Shown here piece after piece: positions 25,819 through 34,947 of a stretch of 64,000 bases of DNA. A model generated the notes under the pieces. The model had not been told where the DNA came from and made no database searches. It saw nothing but the letters and a program-made list of their open reading frames with translations. The position numbers and the translations under genes are program-made. This DNA comes from Marinibaculum sp040216765 (GTDB taxonomy: Bacteria; Pseudomonadota; Alphaproteobacteria; Ferrovibrionales; Ferrovibrionaceae), in NCBI GenBank assembly GCA_040216765.1, contig JAVJON010000045.1, forward strand, positions 110,482 to 174,481, read 5' to 3'. Every line of letters starts with the position of its first letter. Within the stretch, counting starts at the first letter, position 1.

Positions 25819-27102
25819 CTAGCCCTGCCCGTCCGTGCCATCCGGCGCGGCGGCAACCCGGTCCCCGCCGGCACGCTTGGCGGCGTACATCGCGGCATCG
25901 GCACGGGCCAGCATCCGGTCGAGGCTTTCGCCCTCCGCCAGGGTGGCGATGCCGAAGCTGGCGGTGAGCCGCAGGGCGCCGCCGCCCGCGGGGGCGGCAA
26001 CCGAAAGGCCCGCGATCGCATCGCGCATCCGGCCCGCGATCGCCTCCGCGGCGGCACGCTCGACACCGGGCAGGGCCAGGACGAACTCCTCGCCGCCGAT
26101 GCGGGCCAGCAGCCCGTCGCCGGGAACCGCGCCGCCGGCACAGTCCGCAACGGCGCGCAGCACGATATCGCCCTGGCTGTGGCCGAACCGGTCGTTGATC
26201 GATTTGAAGCGATCGATATCCAGGGCGACGATGGCGAACATGTCGTCTGCGGCGCGGGCTGCCGCGAGCATCGCCGGGGCGCGCTCGAAGAAATGCCGCC
26301 GGTTCGGCAGGCCGGTCAGGGAATCGGCATAGGCCCGCGCGTGCAGCTCGGCCTCGAGCTGCCGGCGGGCCGCCAGTTCGCGGTGCAGCGCGGCATTTGC
26401 CGCCTCCGCCCGGTCGCGGGCCTGCCGCAGGCGGATGTTGGTGCCGACGATCACGCGGCGGAACGCGCCGGCCACAAGTGCCAGGCCGACCGCCAGCAGG
26501 GCCAGCACCTGCAGCATGTCGTCGACCATCAGGTCGGGCTGCATGCGGTGGACCGGCATGCCGACATTGTCCTGCCCCAGATAGCAGGCGAGATAGAGCG
26601 CCAGCACGGCGCCGCAGATCGCCAGGGCGGCCCGCAGGCCCAGCAGCAGGCCGCCGACAACCGGCGCCGCCAGCAGGAAGATGGAACCCGCGCCCAGGAG
26701 GCCGCCCGTCATCGCGACCGCACCGCCGCAGATCGCCGTGTAGGACAGCAGCAACAGCCAGGCGCTGCGCACCAGGTTGCGGCTGCGGTGGAAATATGCC
26801 GGCACGACCAGCAGCAGGAACAGCGCGACCAGCAGGCTGGCGATCACCACCGCGAGGTCCAGGCCGATGGCCAGGCCCACCGCCGTGTTCACTGCGCCGG
26901 CCATGCCGAAGATCAGCGAGAACAGGATCAGCAGCCGCTCTCCCGCCGCCTGCACATGGTCGCCGTCGCGCACGGGCGGCCATGCGAAATCCCGTGCCGC
27001 GCGCAGGACCCCGTCCCCGCGGCGCCTGTCGGCCGGCACGGCAGCGTCGGTCTCACCAGGTTCGACAGAGGACAGGGCGGCACTCCCCGGGCGGCTCGGC
27101 AT
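25819..27102 (-). CDS. diguanylate cyclase with the same 6-TM sensor as the two hybrid kinases
   Basis: 427 residues from ATG 27102; a GTG at 27132 would add ten residues, and neither has a clear ribosome site. The membrane part repeats the kinase sensor pattern: AGERLLILFSLI, VVPAYFHRSRNLVRSAW and LLAAPVVGGLLLGLRAAL. A GGDEF domain follows with DSLTGLPNRRHFFER, VALDIDRFKSINDRFGH and RIGGEEFVLALPG, so c-di-GMP synthesis is expected. No obvious RxxD inhibitory site was found. It lies between the binding-protein GGDEF gene (stop 38 bases upstream) and the CAP gene. Confidence 0.9.
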   Translation of the reverse strand: MPSRPGSAALSSVEPGETDAAVPADRRRGDGVLRAARDFAWPPVRDGDHVQAAGERLLILFSLIFGMAGAVNTAVGLAIGLDLAVVIASLLVALFLLLVVPAYFHRSRNLVRSAWLLLLSYTAICGGAVAMTGGLLGAGSIFLLAAPVVGGLLLGLRAALAICGAVLALYLACYLGQDNVGMPVHRMQPDLMVDDMLQVLALLAVGLALVAGAFRRVIVGTNIRLRQARDRAEAANAALHRELAARRQLEAELHARAYADSLTGLPNRRHFFERAPAMLAAARAADDMFAIVALDIDRFKSINDRFGHSQGDIVLRAVADCAGGAVPGDGLLARIGGEEFVLALPGVERAAAEAIAGRMRDAIAGLSVAAPAGGGALRLTASFGIATLAEGESLDRMLARADAAMYAAKRAGGDRVAAAPDGTDGQG

Positions 27103-27140
27103 AGGTCCAGGCCAGCGGCAGGATCCGCCCACCGCAGCGC

Positions 27141-28823
27141 TCAGCGCGCGGTCGGCGCGACATCCTCGCGGACCGGCCTGACACGGTCGCCGCCGTCGCG
27201 CTTCGCCACATACATCGCGGCATCGGCGACCGAGATCAAGCCATCCAGGGTGTCGCCGGCTTCGGTGTCCGCGACGCCGAAACTCGCCGTCAGCTGCAGC
27301 TCCTGCCCGCCCGCCAGCCGCAGCCTGGTGGCCGCGATCGCCGCGCGCAGCCGCTCGGCGATGGCCGATGCCTGCCTTGCGTCATGATCCGGCAGGGCCA
27401 GGGCGAACTCCTCGCCGCCGATGCGGGCGAGCACCGAATGTTCCGGCGTCGCGCCGCGACAGGCATCGGCGACGGCGCCCAGCACCCTGTCGCCGGCGGC
27501 ATGGCCCCAGGTATCGTTGATCGTCTTGAAGCGGTCCAGGTCGAAGGCAATGATCGCCAGCGCCCGGCCGGCGGCGCGGGTCTCTTCCAGCATGACGTCC
27601 GCGCGCTCGAAAAAGCTGCGCCGGTTGGCCAGGCGGGTCAGCTCGTCGGTGCGCGCCAGCGCGCTCAGCTCCGCTTCCAGGGCGCGCCGCGCGTCCAGTT
27701 CGCGGCGCAGGGCGCGGCTGAGGCGGTAGAAGCGGTGCGCGGCCAGCGACACCGCCAGCAGCACCGCAAGCGCCGCGGCCAGGGTCAGGTAGAGCCAGCG
27801 CAGGTCCGGCGACAGGTCGCGCTCGAAGACGAAGCCGTCCAGCGGATAGTCGGCCGGCATCATGCCGGCCTCGGCGAAGAGCTCCGCGATGTGGCGCCAG
27901 CGGGTCGGGCTGGAATAGCCGATATCGACGATGTCGACGATCATCAGCCGCTTGAGTTCCTCGGCCTCGAAGCCGAGCTTCAGGTGGTTCAGCTGCGGGG
28001 CATAGTCCCGCAGGATCAGGTCGATGATCTCCGTCGTGTGGCCGAGCGCGTAGTGCCAGCCGCGGATCGTGGCATCGCGGAACGCCCGCACCGCCGCCGG
28101 ATTGTCCCGGGCGAAGGCCTCGTTGACGAACAGGGTGTCGCCGTAGAAGTCGATGCCCACCTCGCGCGGGCTGAACACCTGGTAGGACACCTGGGCATTG
28201 ATCAGGTCATAGGGCTCGGTGGTGGTGTAGGCCGAGATCGCGTCGAGCGCGCCGGATTCCATCGCCAGCACGCTGCCGGGATGGGGCACCATGTCGACCC
28301 TGTCCAACGGCACGCCGGAGCGATGCAGGTAGGCCAGGCATTCCGCGGCATGCTCCTCCAGGCCAAGGACATGCCCCGGCAGGTCGCGGACCGATTCCAG
28401 CCCGCTCTCGCGCCGCGCCAGGATGACGAAGGGCGAGTGCTGCAGGATCGGCGCGACGACCTGGATCGGCTTGCCCGCCGCACGGTCGATCAGCAGGGAG
28501 GAATTGCCGATGCCGAACTCCGCACGGCCCTGCACCACCGTGGCGACCGGATCCACCTGCGGCCCGCCGGGCAGCAGCCCGACCTCCAGCCCGGCTTCGG
28601 CGTAATAGCCCTTGGCGATGGCGGCGTAGATGCCGGCGAACTGGAACTGATGGGTCCATTTCAGCTGTACCGTCACCGGCAGGGGGGCCTCCTGAGCGGC
28701 GGCCTTCGCCGGTCCCAGGGCCAGCAGCATCGCCAGCAGCAGGGGGGCCAGCGCCAGTACGGCATGCCGGCGAGATCGTCGCACCGCCGCCCATCGGCCG
28801 CACCGCGACCGGCTCGCACTCAT
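27141..28823 (-). CDS. periplasmic NMT1/THI5-like binding domain fused to a GGDEF diguanylate cyclase
   Basis: 560 residues. After a signal-anchor region (about 18-42), residues ~45-335 form an NMT1/THI5-like solute-binding domain: VQLKWTHQFQFAGIYAAIAKGYY, GIGNSSLLIDRA and ISAYTTTEPYDL. A membrane helix near 345-368 and a coiled coil lead to GGDEF with DELTRLANRRSFFER, FDLDRFKTINDTWGH and RIGGEEFALAL. It should sense a pyrimidine- or sulfonate-like ligand in the periplasm and adjust c-di-GMP. No ABC permease or ATPase is adjacent, so the binding domain is a sensor rather than a transporter part. ATG 28823 was chosen; a GTG at 28841 is possible. Confidence 0.9.
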   Translation of the reverse strand: MSASRSRCGRWAAVRRSRRHAVLALAPLLLAMLLALGPAKAAAQEAPLPVTVQLKWTHQFQFAGIYAAIAKGYYAEAGLEVGLLPGGPQVDPVATVVQGRAEFGIGNSSLLIDRAAGKPIQVVAPILQHSPFVILARRESGLESVRDLPGHVLGLEEHAAECLAYLHRSGVPLDRVDMVPHPGSVLAMESGALDAISAYTTTEPYDLINAQVSYQVFSPREVGIDFYGDTLFVNEAFARDNPAAVRAFRDATIRGWHYALGHTTEIIDLILRDYAPQLNHLKLGFEAEELKRLMIVDIVDIGYSSPTRWRHIAELFAEAGMMPADYPLDGFVFERDLSPDLRWLYLTLAAALAVLLAVSLAAHRFYRLSRALRRELDARRALEAELSALARTDELTRLANRRSFFERADVMLEETRAAGRALAIIAFDLDRFKTINDTWGHAAGDRVLGAVADACRGATPEHSVLARIGGEEFALALPDHDARQASAIAERLRAAIAATRLRLAGGQELQLTASFGVADTEAGDTLDGLISVADAAMYVAKRDGGDRVRPVREDVAPTAR

Positions 28824-28978
28824 CCTGCCTGCCACACGCACCCCATCACTACCGTCCCAATATGCACCATGCAGGATCCGAACATGCCGTCCGCGCTATC
28901 GGTTCTGGCCCCGCCAGACGGTAATGCAATCCGCATGCCCTTGCCGCTGACAATCATGGAACTTGCTCAATTCATCAA

Positions 28979-28994
28979 TTCATGATTTCATGAA
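28979..28994 (+). promoter_or_regulatory. probable ArsR operator at the ars operon start
   Basis: Perfect inverted repeat TTCATGA-TT-TCATGAA ending two bases before the ArsR-ArsC start codon. Short AT-rich palindromes of this kind are typical ArsR sites. The upstream stretch CAATTCATCAATTCATGA repeats part of it. A bound repressor would cover the start of the gene. Confidence 0.7.
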
Positions 28995-28996
28995 GT

Positions 28997-29863
28997 ATGG
29001 AATTGAAAACGATCGATGCGCTGACCGCCCTCGCCCATCCGACCCGGCTGGCGATCTTCCGCCTGCTCGTGCGGCGGGCTCCCGACCGGGTCCCGGCGGG
29101 CGAGATCGCCGCAGCCCTCGCGGTTCGTCCCAACACCCTGTCGCAGCAACTGGCGCAGCTGGCCCATGCCGGCCTCGTCGTTGCCGAACGGCAGGGCCGG
29201 TCGATCCTCTACCGGGTCGAGGCGGCGCAGGCGCGGCGGTTGATCGATTTCCTGGTTGCCGATTGCTGCAGGGGGCGGCCCGACCTCTGTGCCCCCCTTG
29301 AAGCCCATGCGCTGCGGCGGCGCCTGCCCGACGGAGACAAGGCCATGACCGAAGACCGGCTCCTTAACGTGCTGTTCCTGTGCACCGGCAACTCGGCCCG
29401 GTCGCAGTTTGCCGAGGCGATCATCAACCGGGTCGGCCTCGGCCGCTTCAAGGGCTATTCGGCCGGCAGCAACCCGGCGTCGTCCGTGCACCCCTATGCG
29501 CTGGACCTGCTTGCCAAGCTGAACCACCCGACGGCAGGCCTGCAGGCCAAGAGCTGGGACCGGTTCGCGGCACCCGGTGCGCCGGCGTTCGACTTCGTGT
29601 TCACGGTCTGCGACCAGGCCGCGAACGAGCCCTGCCCGGTCTGGCCCGGCCAGCCGATGGTCGCCCATTGGGGCCTGCCGGACCCGGTGCTGGTGCAGGG
29701 CAACGAGGCGGAGCGCCGGCTCGCCTTCGCCGAGGCCTATCGCGGCCTGCACAACCGCATCTCGATCTTCGCCAGCCTGCCGATGGCCGCCCTGGACCGG
29801 CTGTCCCTGCAGCGCCGGCTCGACGAGATCGGGCAGGCCGGAACCGAAGCCCTGCCGGGCTGA
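28997..29863 (+). CDS. ArsR repressor fused to ArsC-like arsenate reductase
   Basis: 288 residues. Residues 1-105 are an ArsR winged helix (ALAHPTRLAIFRLLV, PNTLSQQLAQLAHAGLV) with a candidate As(III) site in DCCRGRPDLC. From about residue 117 comes a low-molecular-weight phosphatase-type arsenate reductase with the P-loop CTGNSARS (Cys129) and the late Asp in WGLPDPV. Fusions of this kind are known in alphaproteobacteria. Met117 could also serve as an internal start. No clear ribosome site is seen before ATG 28997, which sits right beside the operator, so leaderless initiation is possible. Confidence 0.92.
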   Translation: MELKTIDALTALAHPTRLAIFRLLVRRAPDRVPAGEIAAALAVRPNTLSQQLAQLAHAGLVVAERQGRSILYRVEAAQARRLIDFLVADCCRGRPDLCAPLEAHALRRRLPDGDKAMTEDRLLNVLFLCTGNSARSQFAEAIINRVGLGRFKGYSAGSNPASSVHPYALDLLAKLNHPTAGLQAKSWDRFAAPGAPAFDFVFTVCDQAANEPCPVWPGQPMVAHWGLPDPVLVQGNEAERRLAFAEAYRGLHNRISIFASLPMAALDRLSLQRRLDEIGQAGTEALPG

Positions 29864-29908
29864 ACCCGGCAGCTGCCCCCGGGGCAGCGCCCATCGGAAG
29901 GGATCCAC

Positions 29909-30925
29909 ATGCGTATCGCCGTGAACGGCTTCGGCCGGATGGGCAAGCTGCTGCTGCGCCGGCTGTTCGACATCGGCCTGGGCGGGTCGGTCGTCCTGGT
30001 CAACGACTGCGCCGCCTCCCCGGAGGCCGTCGCCTTCCTGCTGGAGTTCGACAGCGTGCATGGCCGGTGGGACCGGCCGGTCGCGATCGCCGACGGCAGC
30101 CTCGTCGTGGCCGGCCAGGCGATCCGCCTGCAGCAGGTGGCCCGCCTGGAAGAGCTCGACCTGAAGGCCGAGGCCGTCGACCTGGCCGTGGACTGCACCG
30201 GCCGCTTCAAGACCGTCGACCGGCTGGCACCCTATTTCGCGGCCGGGGTCGGGCGGGTCCTGGTCTCGGCACCGGTCAAGGATGCGCAGGCGCTGAACCT
30301 GGTCTATGGCGTGAACCATCGGCTCTACGACCCCGACCGGCATCGCCTGCTGACCGCCGCGAGCTGCACGACGAACTGCCTGGCGCCGGTGGTGAAGGTG
30401 GTGCACGAAAGCTTCGGCATCGCGCAGGGATCGATGACCACGATCCACGACGTGACCAACACCCAGACCCTGGTCGACCGGCCGCACAAGGATCTGCGGC
30501 GCGCCCGCTCCGCCCTGACCTCGATGATCCCCACCACGACGGGTTCGGCCACCGCCATCGGCCTGATCTATCCGGAGCTGGCGGGCCGGCTGAACGGGCA
30601 TGCGGTGCGCGTGCCGCAGCTGAACGCGAGCCTGACGGACTGCGTCTTCGACCTGCAGCGGCCTGCGACCGCCGCGGCGGTGAACGACGCCTTCCGCGCC
30701 GCCGCCGAAGGCAGCCTGAAGGGGATCCTGGGCATCGAGGACCGGCCGCTGGTCTCGGCGGACTATCTGAACGACCCGCGATCGGCGATCGTCGACGGGC
30801 CCTGCACCATGGTGGTGAACGACAGCCATCTGAAGATCTTCGCCTGGTACGACAATGAATGGGGCTATGTCTGCCGGATGGCCGACATCGTCGCGATGGT
30901 CGGCGCAGGCGGGCCGGCATCGTGA
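29909..30925 (+). CDS. ars-operon glyceraldehyde-3-phosphate dehydrogenase
   Basis: 338 residues. The NAD-binding start is IAVNGFGRMGKLLLR, where the housekeeping form usually has RIGR. The catalytic Cys153 is in AASCTTNCLAP, and DNEWGY closes the protein. Its place between ArsR-ArsC and ArsJ marks it as the arsenic-specific paralogue. In that pathway it uses arsenate in place of phosphate to form 1-arseno-3-phosphoglycerate, which ArsJ exports. A 45-base gap separates it from the upstream gene, and its stop overlaps the arsJ start. Confidence 0.92.
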   Translation: MRIAVNGFGRMGKLLLRRLFDIGLGGSVVLVNDCAASPEAVAFLLEFDSVHGRWDRPVAIADGSLVVAGQAIRLQQVARLEELDLKAEAVDLAVDCTGRFKTVDRLAPYFAAGVGRVLVSAPVKDAQALNLVYGVNHRLYDPDRHRLLTAASCTTNCLAPVVKVVHESFGIAQGSMTTIHDVTNTQTLVDRPHKDLRRARSALTSMIPTTTGSATAIGLIYPELAGRLNGHAVRVPQLNASLTDCVFDLQRPATAAAVNDAFRAAAEGSLKGILGIEDRPLVSADYLNDPRSAIVDGPCTMVVNDSHLKIFAWYDNEWGYVCRMADIVAMVGAGGPAS

Positions 30926-32175
30926 CCCTGTCGGCCGCACCCGACCGCGCGCTGGCCGCCTATGCCACGGTCACCGGTGCCTATTGGGCGCTGATGCTGA
31001 CCGATGGCGCGCTGCGCATGCTGGTCCTGCTGCATTTCCACACCCTGGGCTACGACCCGATCCAGCTTGCCTACCTGTTCCTGCTCTACGAATTTCTCGG
31101 CATGGTCACCAATCTCTGCGTGGGCTGGCTCGCCGCGCGCTTCGGGCTGGTCTCCACCCTTCATGCCGGGCTGGCGCTGCAGGTTGCCGCCCTGCTGGCG
31201 ATGACCGCCTTGCAGCCGGACTGGCCGGTGGCCCTCTCGGTGATCTTCGTGATGGCGGTCCAGGGCCTGGCGGGCATCGCCAAGGATCTCACCAAGATGA
31301 GCGCCAAGAGCGCGGTCAAGGCACTGGTGCCGGAGACCGGGCAGGGCCGGCTGTTCGGCTGGGTTGCGCTGCTGACCGGCTCGAAGAACGCGGTCAAGGG
31401 CCTGGGCTTCCTGCTGGGCGCCGCGCTGCTGGCGGGAATCGGCTTCCAGCCCGCGCTCTACGCCATGGCAGCGGTCCTGGCCCTCACCGCGCTGGGCTGC
31501 GCGGCGGCGATGCCGCCGGGCCTGCCGGCGGGCCGGCGCTCGGCACCGTTTCGCGAGATCCTCTCCCGCTCCGCCAACGTGAACTGGCTTAGCGCCGCGC
31601 GGCTCTTCCTGTTCGGCGCCCGCGACATCTGGTTCGTCGTCGGCGTGCCGATCTACTTCTACGGCGTGCTGTCCGATGGCGGCAGCGAGGATCGCGGGCG
31701 CGCCTTCCTGCTGGTCGGCGGTTTCATGGCGCTCTGGGTGATCGGCTATGGCGCGGTGCAGGCGCTCACCCCCCGCCTGCTGGGCACCGCCCGCGCGACC
31801 CAGGCCGGGGCCGTGCGCGCGGCACCGATCTGGTGCGCCGGCCTCGCGGCGATCCCGGCGCTGCTGGCCGCGGCCGCGATCGCGGCGCCCCCCGCCTCGC
31901 CGGCCCTGACGGCTGTCCTGGTGGCCGGGCTGCTGCTGTTCGGCATCGTCTTTGCCGTCAACTCCGCCCTGCATTCCTACCTGATCCTGTCCTTCGCCAG
32001 GGCGGAGCGGGTGACCATGGATGTCGGCTTCTACTACATGTCCAATGCCGCCGGCCGGCTGTTCGGCACCCTGCTTTCCGGCCTGAGCTACCAGCTCTGG
32101 GGACTGGCCGGCTGCCTGGCGGCCTCCGCCGCCTTCCTGGCCTGCAGCGCCGTCCTTGCGCTTCGGCTGCGCTGA
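30922..32175 (+). CDS. arsJ: ArsJ, MFS exporter of arseno-phosphoglycerate
   Basis: 417 residues, about 11-12 membrane helices. Family stretches include FLLYEFLGMVTNLCVGWLAA, GIAKDLTKMSAKSAVK and GSKNAVKGLGFLLG. The GTG start at 30922 shares GTGA with the GAPDH stop. ArsJ releases the unstable 1-arseno-3-phosphoglycerate, which then breaks down to arsenate outside the cell. Together with GAPDH this gives arsenate efflux without arsenite; the ArsC domain upstream would add the reductive route, yet no ArsB/Acr3 arsenite pump is seen here. Confidence 0.92.
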   Translation: MTLSAAPDRALAAYATVTGAYWALMLTDGALRMLVLLHFHTLGYDPIQLAYLFLLYEFLGMVTNLCVGWLAARFGLVSTLHAGLALQVAALLAMTALQPDWPVALSVIFVMAVQGLAGIAKDLTKMSAKSAVKALVPETGQGRLFGWVALLTGSKNAVKGLGFLLGAALLAGIGFQPALYAMAAVLALTALGCAAAMPPGLPAGRRSAPFREILSRSANVNWLSAARLFLFGARDIWFVVGVPIYFYGVLSDGGSEDRGRAFLLVGGFMALWVIGYGAVQALTPRLLGTARATQAGAVRAAPIWCAGLAAIPALLAAAAIAAPPASPALTAVLVAGLLLFGIVFAVNSALHSYLILSFARAERVTMDVGFYYMSNAAGRLFGTLLSGLSYQLWGLAGCLAASAAFLACSAVLALRLR

Positions 32176-32182
32176 ACCGGTC

Positions 32183-33088
32183 TCAAGGCTCGATCGCGGT
32201 GCCGTGGCGGCCGCTGGCGCGCATGTCCCAATAGGCGGCATCCAGCCGGCGGGAGACCGGGCCGGGGACTGGCCCGCGCAACGGGCGGGCGGAGACCTCG
32301 CGCACCGGCAGCACGCCGCCGGCGGTGGAGGTGGTGAACAGCTCGTCGGCGCTGTACAGGTCGAACGCCGTCAGGTTCGCCTCGCGGACCGGAATCTCCA
32401 GTTCTGCCGCCAGTTCCAGGATCGTTGCGCGGGTGATGCCGCGCAGGATCGCCTCCCCCGGGGTGAACAGGGTGCCGCCCTTCACCGCGAACAGGTTGGA
32501 GGCAGGGCCTTCCGCCACATGGCCGCGATCGTCGAGCCAGAGCACATCGTCGTAGCCGGCTTCCAGCGCCTCCATCTTGGCCAGCTGGAAATGCAGCCGG
32601 TCCAGGCATTTGTAGCGGGGATCCAGGGTCTGCGGGCCGAAGCCGCGCAGATGGCTGATCATCAGCCGGATGCCGTTCCGGCGCCCGGCCTCGTCCGCCA
32701 GGAAGATGTAGGGCGCCGCCCAGATCAGCGCGGTCGGCACGCAGTCGCGTGGGTCGGCGACGATCTGCTGCGGCACGCCGCGGGTCACGATGAAGCGGAC
32801 GCTGGCGTCACGCAGGCCGTTGCGGCGACAGGTCTCGACGATCGCCGCCCGCCACTCGTCACGGCTCAACGGCGATGGCAGGCGCGTTGCCTGCAGGGAA
32901 TCGAAGAAGCGGTCGAGATGCTGGTCAAGCTTGAACAACCGGCCCTGCCAGGCGGACACCACGTCGAAGATGCCGTCGCCCAGCAGGAAGCCCTGGTCGA
33001 GGGGCGAGATGCCGGCCTCGCTCAGGGGCTTGTAGCTGCCGTTGAGATACAGGATCGGCTCTGCCGCCTGCTGTCCGGATCCGGTCAT
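32183..33088 (-). CDS. PLP fold-type IV aminotransferase (D-amino-acid / branched-chain type)
   Basis: 301 residues. The start MTGSGQ is preceded by GGGAGG at 7 bases. ISPLDQGFLLGDGIFDVVS is the class IV opening. The PLP Lys is in DPRYKCLDRLHFQLAK, and EGPASNLF with TRATILELA and FTTSTAGGVLPV form the phosphate and substrate region. It is D-alanine aminotransferase- or BCAT-like; 4-amino-4-deoxychorismate lyase is less likely. The gene stands alone between ArsJ (convergent, 7 bases) and the oxygenase gene. Confidence 0.87.
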   Translation of the reverse strand: MTGSGQQAAEPILYLNGSYKPLSEAGISPLDQGFLLGDGIFDVVSAWQGRLFKLDQHLDRFFDSLQATRLPSPLSRDEWRAAIVETCRRNGLRDASVRFIVTRGVPQQIVADPRDCVPTALIWAAPYIFLADEAGRRNGIRLMISHLRGFGPQTLDPRYKCLDRLHFQLAKMEALEAGYDDVLWLDDRGHVAEGPASNLFAVKGGTLFTPGEAILRGITRATILELAAELEIPVREANLTAFDLYSADELFTTSTAGGVLPVREVSARPLRGPVPGPVSRRLDAAYWDMRASGRHGTAIEP

Positions 33089-33192
33089 GTCCTGGCCTCC
33101 CGTCATCGCTGCCCATACCGTCAGCCTACTATGATAGGCCGGGCGCGGGACAGGGATGCGGGCGAGGGACGGGGATGCGGGCGCGAACCGCC

Positions 33193-34200
33193 CTATTCGG
33201 CCGCTTCCTCGCGCAGATGCGGGAAGGTCAGCAGGTATTTGGAGAACTTGTGCTCGCCACAGGTGACCGAACGCCCGGGCGGCCGGCCGCCTGCATCGGC
33301 CAGATCGGCGATCGGCGCGATCTTCGCGTCGTAGTCGCTGTCGATGAAGAACGGGTAGGAATAGCGGCGCAGGCCATGGGTGTTGATCACCCGGTGCTGC
33401 GTCGCGGTGTAGATGCCGTTGGTCAGCACTTCCATCAGGTCGCCGATATTGACGATGAAGGTGCCGGGCAGCGGCGGCACGTCGACCCATTCGCCGGTCT
33501 TGGCCAGCACCTGCAGGCCGCCGATCCCGTCCTGGCCCAGGATGGTCAGGCTGCCATAGTCGGTATGCGCCCCGCAGCCCGTCATGCCGGGCTCCGGATC
33601 GGGCGGCTGCGGCGGATAGTGTTGCAGCCGCATCACCGTGATCGGCCGCCGCAGGATCGGCTCGAAATGGTCGCGCTGCAGTCCCAGGCCCAGGGCGATG
33701 CCCTGGAACAGCTGACGGGTCAGGACCAGCATGCGCTCGTGATAGGCCAGCACCTCGCGCCGGCCATCCTCCCAGCCCGGCGGCCAGGGGTTGGGGCCGA
33801 AGAACGGCAGGTCGCTCTCCGCATCCTCCGCGCCCAGGTCGTAGGCTTCCTTGACGTCGATATTGACGTCCGGGTCGAGATTCTCGCCCGACACCGGGAT
33901 ATAGCCGCGAAAGGCGCGGCCGCTCTTCTCGATATGCAGGGCCTGCTTGACCTTGTCGGGCATGGCGAAGAATTCGCGGGCGCGCTGCAGCATGCCGTCC
34001 CGTTCCGCCTCGGAGATGCCGTGGTTCCGGATGTACATGAAGCCGACATCGCGGAACGCGGCATGGATCTGGCGGGCCGGCGTCATCGGATCGCTGCCGT
34101 CGAGCAACGGGCCGATATCCACCACCGGGACTTCCTGCGGGGGCGTTGCGGCCGCCGGGCCGGGGCGCCCGGCGGTTTCGCTGATCTTGTCATTCATCAT
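33193..34200 (-). CDS. 2-oxoglutarate/Fe(II)-dependent oxygenase, isopenicillin-N-synthase family
   Basis: 335 residues. DIOX_N-type N-terminus (VPVVDIGPLL, DVGFMYIRNHGI). Iron ligands fit HTD in GCGAHTDYGSLTIL and the distal His in TATQHRVIN. The co-substrate RxS is in RRYSYPFF. All three are intact, so it should be active. The substrate is unknown; hydroxylation, desaturation or ring formation are all possible. It is the second gene after a methyltransferase on the same strand (gap 54 bases), and the two probably act on the same small molecule. Confidence 0.88.
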   Translation of the reverse strand: MMNDKISETAGRPGPAAATPPQEVPVVDIGPLLDGSDPMTPARQIHAAFRDVGFMYIRNHGISEAERDGMLQRAREFFAMPDKVKQALHIEKSGRAFRGYIPVSGENLDPDVNIDVKEAYDLGAEDAESDLPFFGPNPWPPGWEDGRREVLAYHERMLVLTRQLFQGIALGLGLQRDHFEPILRRPITVMRLQHYPPQPPDPEPGMTGCGAHTDYGSLTILGQDGIGGLQVLAKTGEWVDVPPLPGTFIVNIGDLMEVLTNGIYTATQHRVINTHGLRRYSYPFFIDSDYDAKIAPIADLADAGGRPPGRSVTCGEHKFSKYLLTFPHLREEAAE

Positions 34201-34254
34201 GGCATGGGGACGCTGGCTACGTTCGTCTCCTCGAGGGGCCGGGCAGGGCCCGGA

Positions 34255-34947
34255 TCAGGACTGCGGCGGGCGGATGATCCAGTAGTCCGCCTTCTCGTCG
34301 GAAATATAGGGCGCGCCGATCACGACCTCCGAGAGGGTCAGGGTACCTGCCTTTTCCTGCTTGCGGCACCAGGCCTCGAAGTCATGGTCCTGGGTGTAGC
34401 GCTGGCGGGTACTGAGCACGATGACGCCATCCTCCTTGAGCAGCGGCACCAGGTTCAACAGAGCCTCCGGCGCCACATGGCCCAGGGTGAACACGCCGCA
34501 ACTGAGAATGGCGTCAAACCTGGTCTTGCCGAAACAGGTGACCGGCTCCTCCAGGTTGATGCCGCCATGCAGTTCCCGGTAGGTGCCCGTGCCCTCGGCC
34601 TTGCCCACCATCTCGTCCGACAGGTCGCAGCCGAAGATGCTGGGGAAGCCAAGCTTCTCCAGCTCCACGCCGACCAGACCGGTGCCGCAGCCGGCATCCA
34701 GGATCGTGACGTTCTTCTTTGCCGTGCCCGGATTCCGGGCGGCCATCGCCTTCAGCAGCTTCGCCCCGAGCTTCGCGATATAGGCGGGCCCGGTATAGCC
34801 GTGACTGGACACGTCGTCATCGTAACTGTCTGCCCAGTCGGAGTAATGCGCCGAAAGCTCTTCAACATTACCGGAAAGATCATGCGCCGACGTAATGTTG
34901 TGAACGGCTTCTACATTGTTTTCACTTCGAATTTCGGAATCAACCAT
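34255..34947 (-). CDS. class I SAM-dependent methyltransferase
   Basis: 230 residues. SAM motif I is VTILDAGCGTGLVGVEL, followed by FGCDLSDEMVGKAE and FDAILSCGVFTLGHV. Base and codon use is clearly less GC-rich than in neighbouring genes (many A/T-ending codons in the first 60 residues). The gene abuts a strongly AT-rich intergenic tract. It resembles small-molecule methyltransferases rather than rRNA or protein ones; the substrate is unknown. Together with the oxygenase gene it looks like a two-gene tailoring unit, possibly acquired. Confidence 0.85.
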   Translation of the reverse strand: MVDSEIRSENNVEAVHNITSAHDLSGNVEELSAHYSDWADSYDDDVSSHGYTGPAYIAKLGAKLLKAMAARNPGTAKKNVTILDAGCGTGLVGVELEKLGFPSIFGCDLSDEMVGKAEGTGTYRELHGGINLEEPVTCFGKTRFDAILSCGVFTLGHVAPEALLNLVPLLKEDGVIVLSTRQRYTQDHDFEAWCRKQEKAGTLTLSEVVIGAPYISDEKADYWIIRPPQS

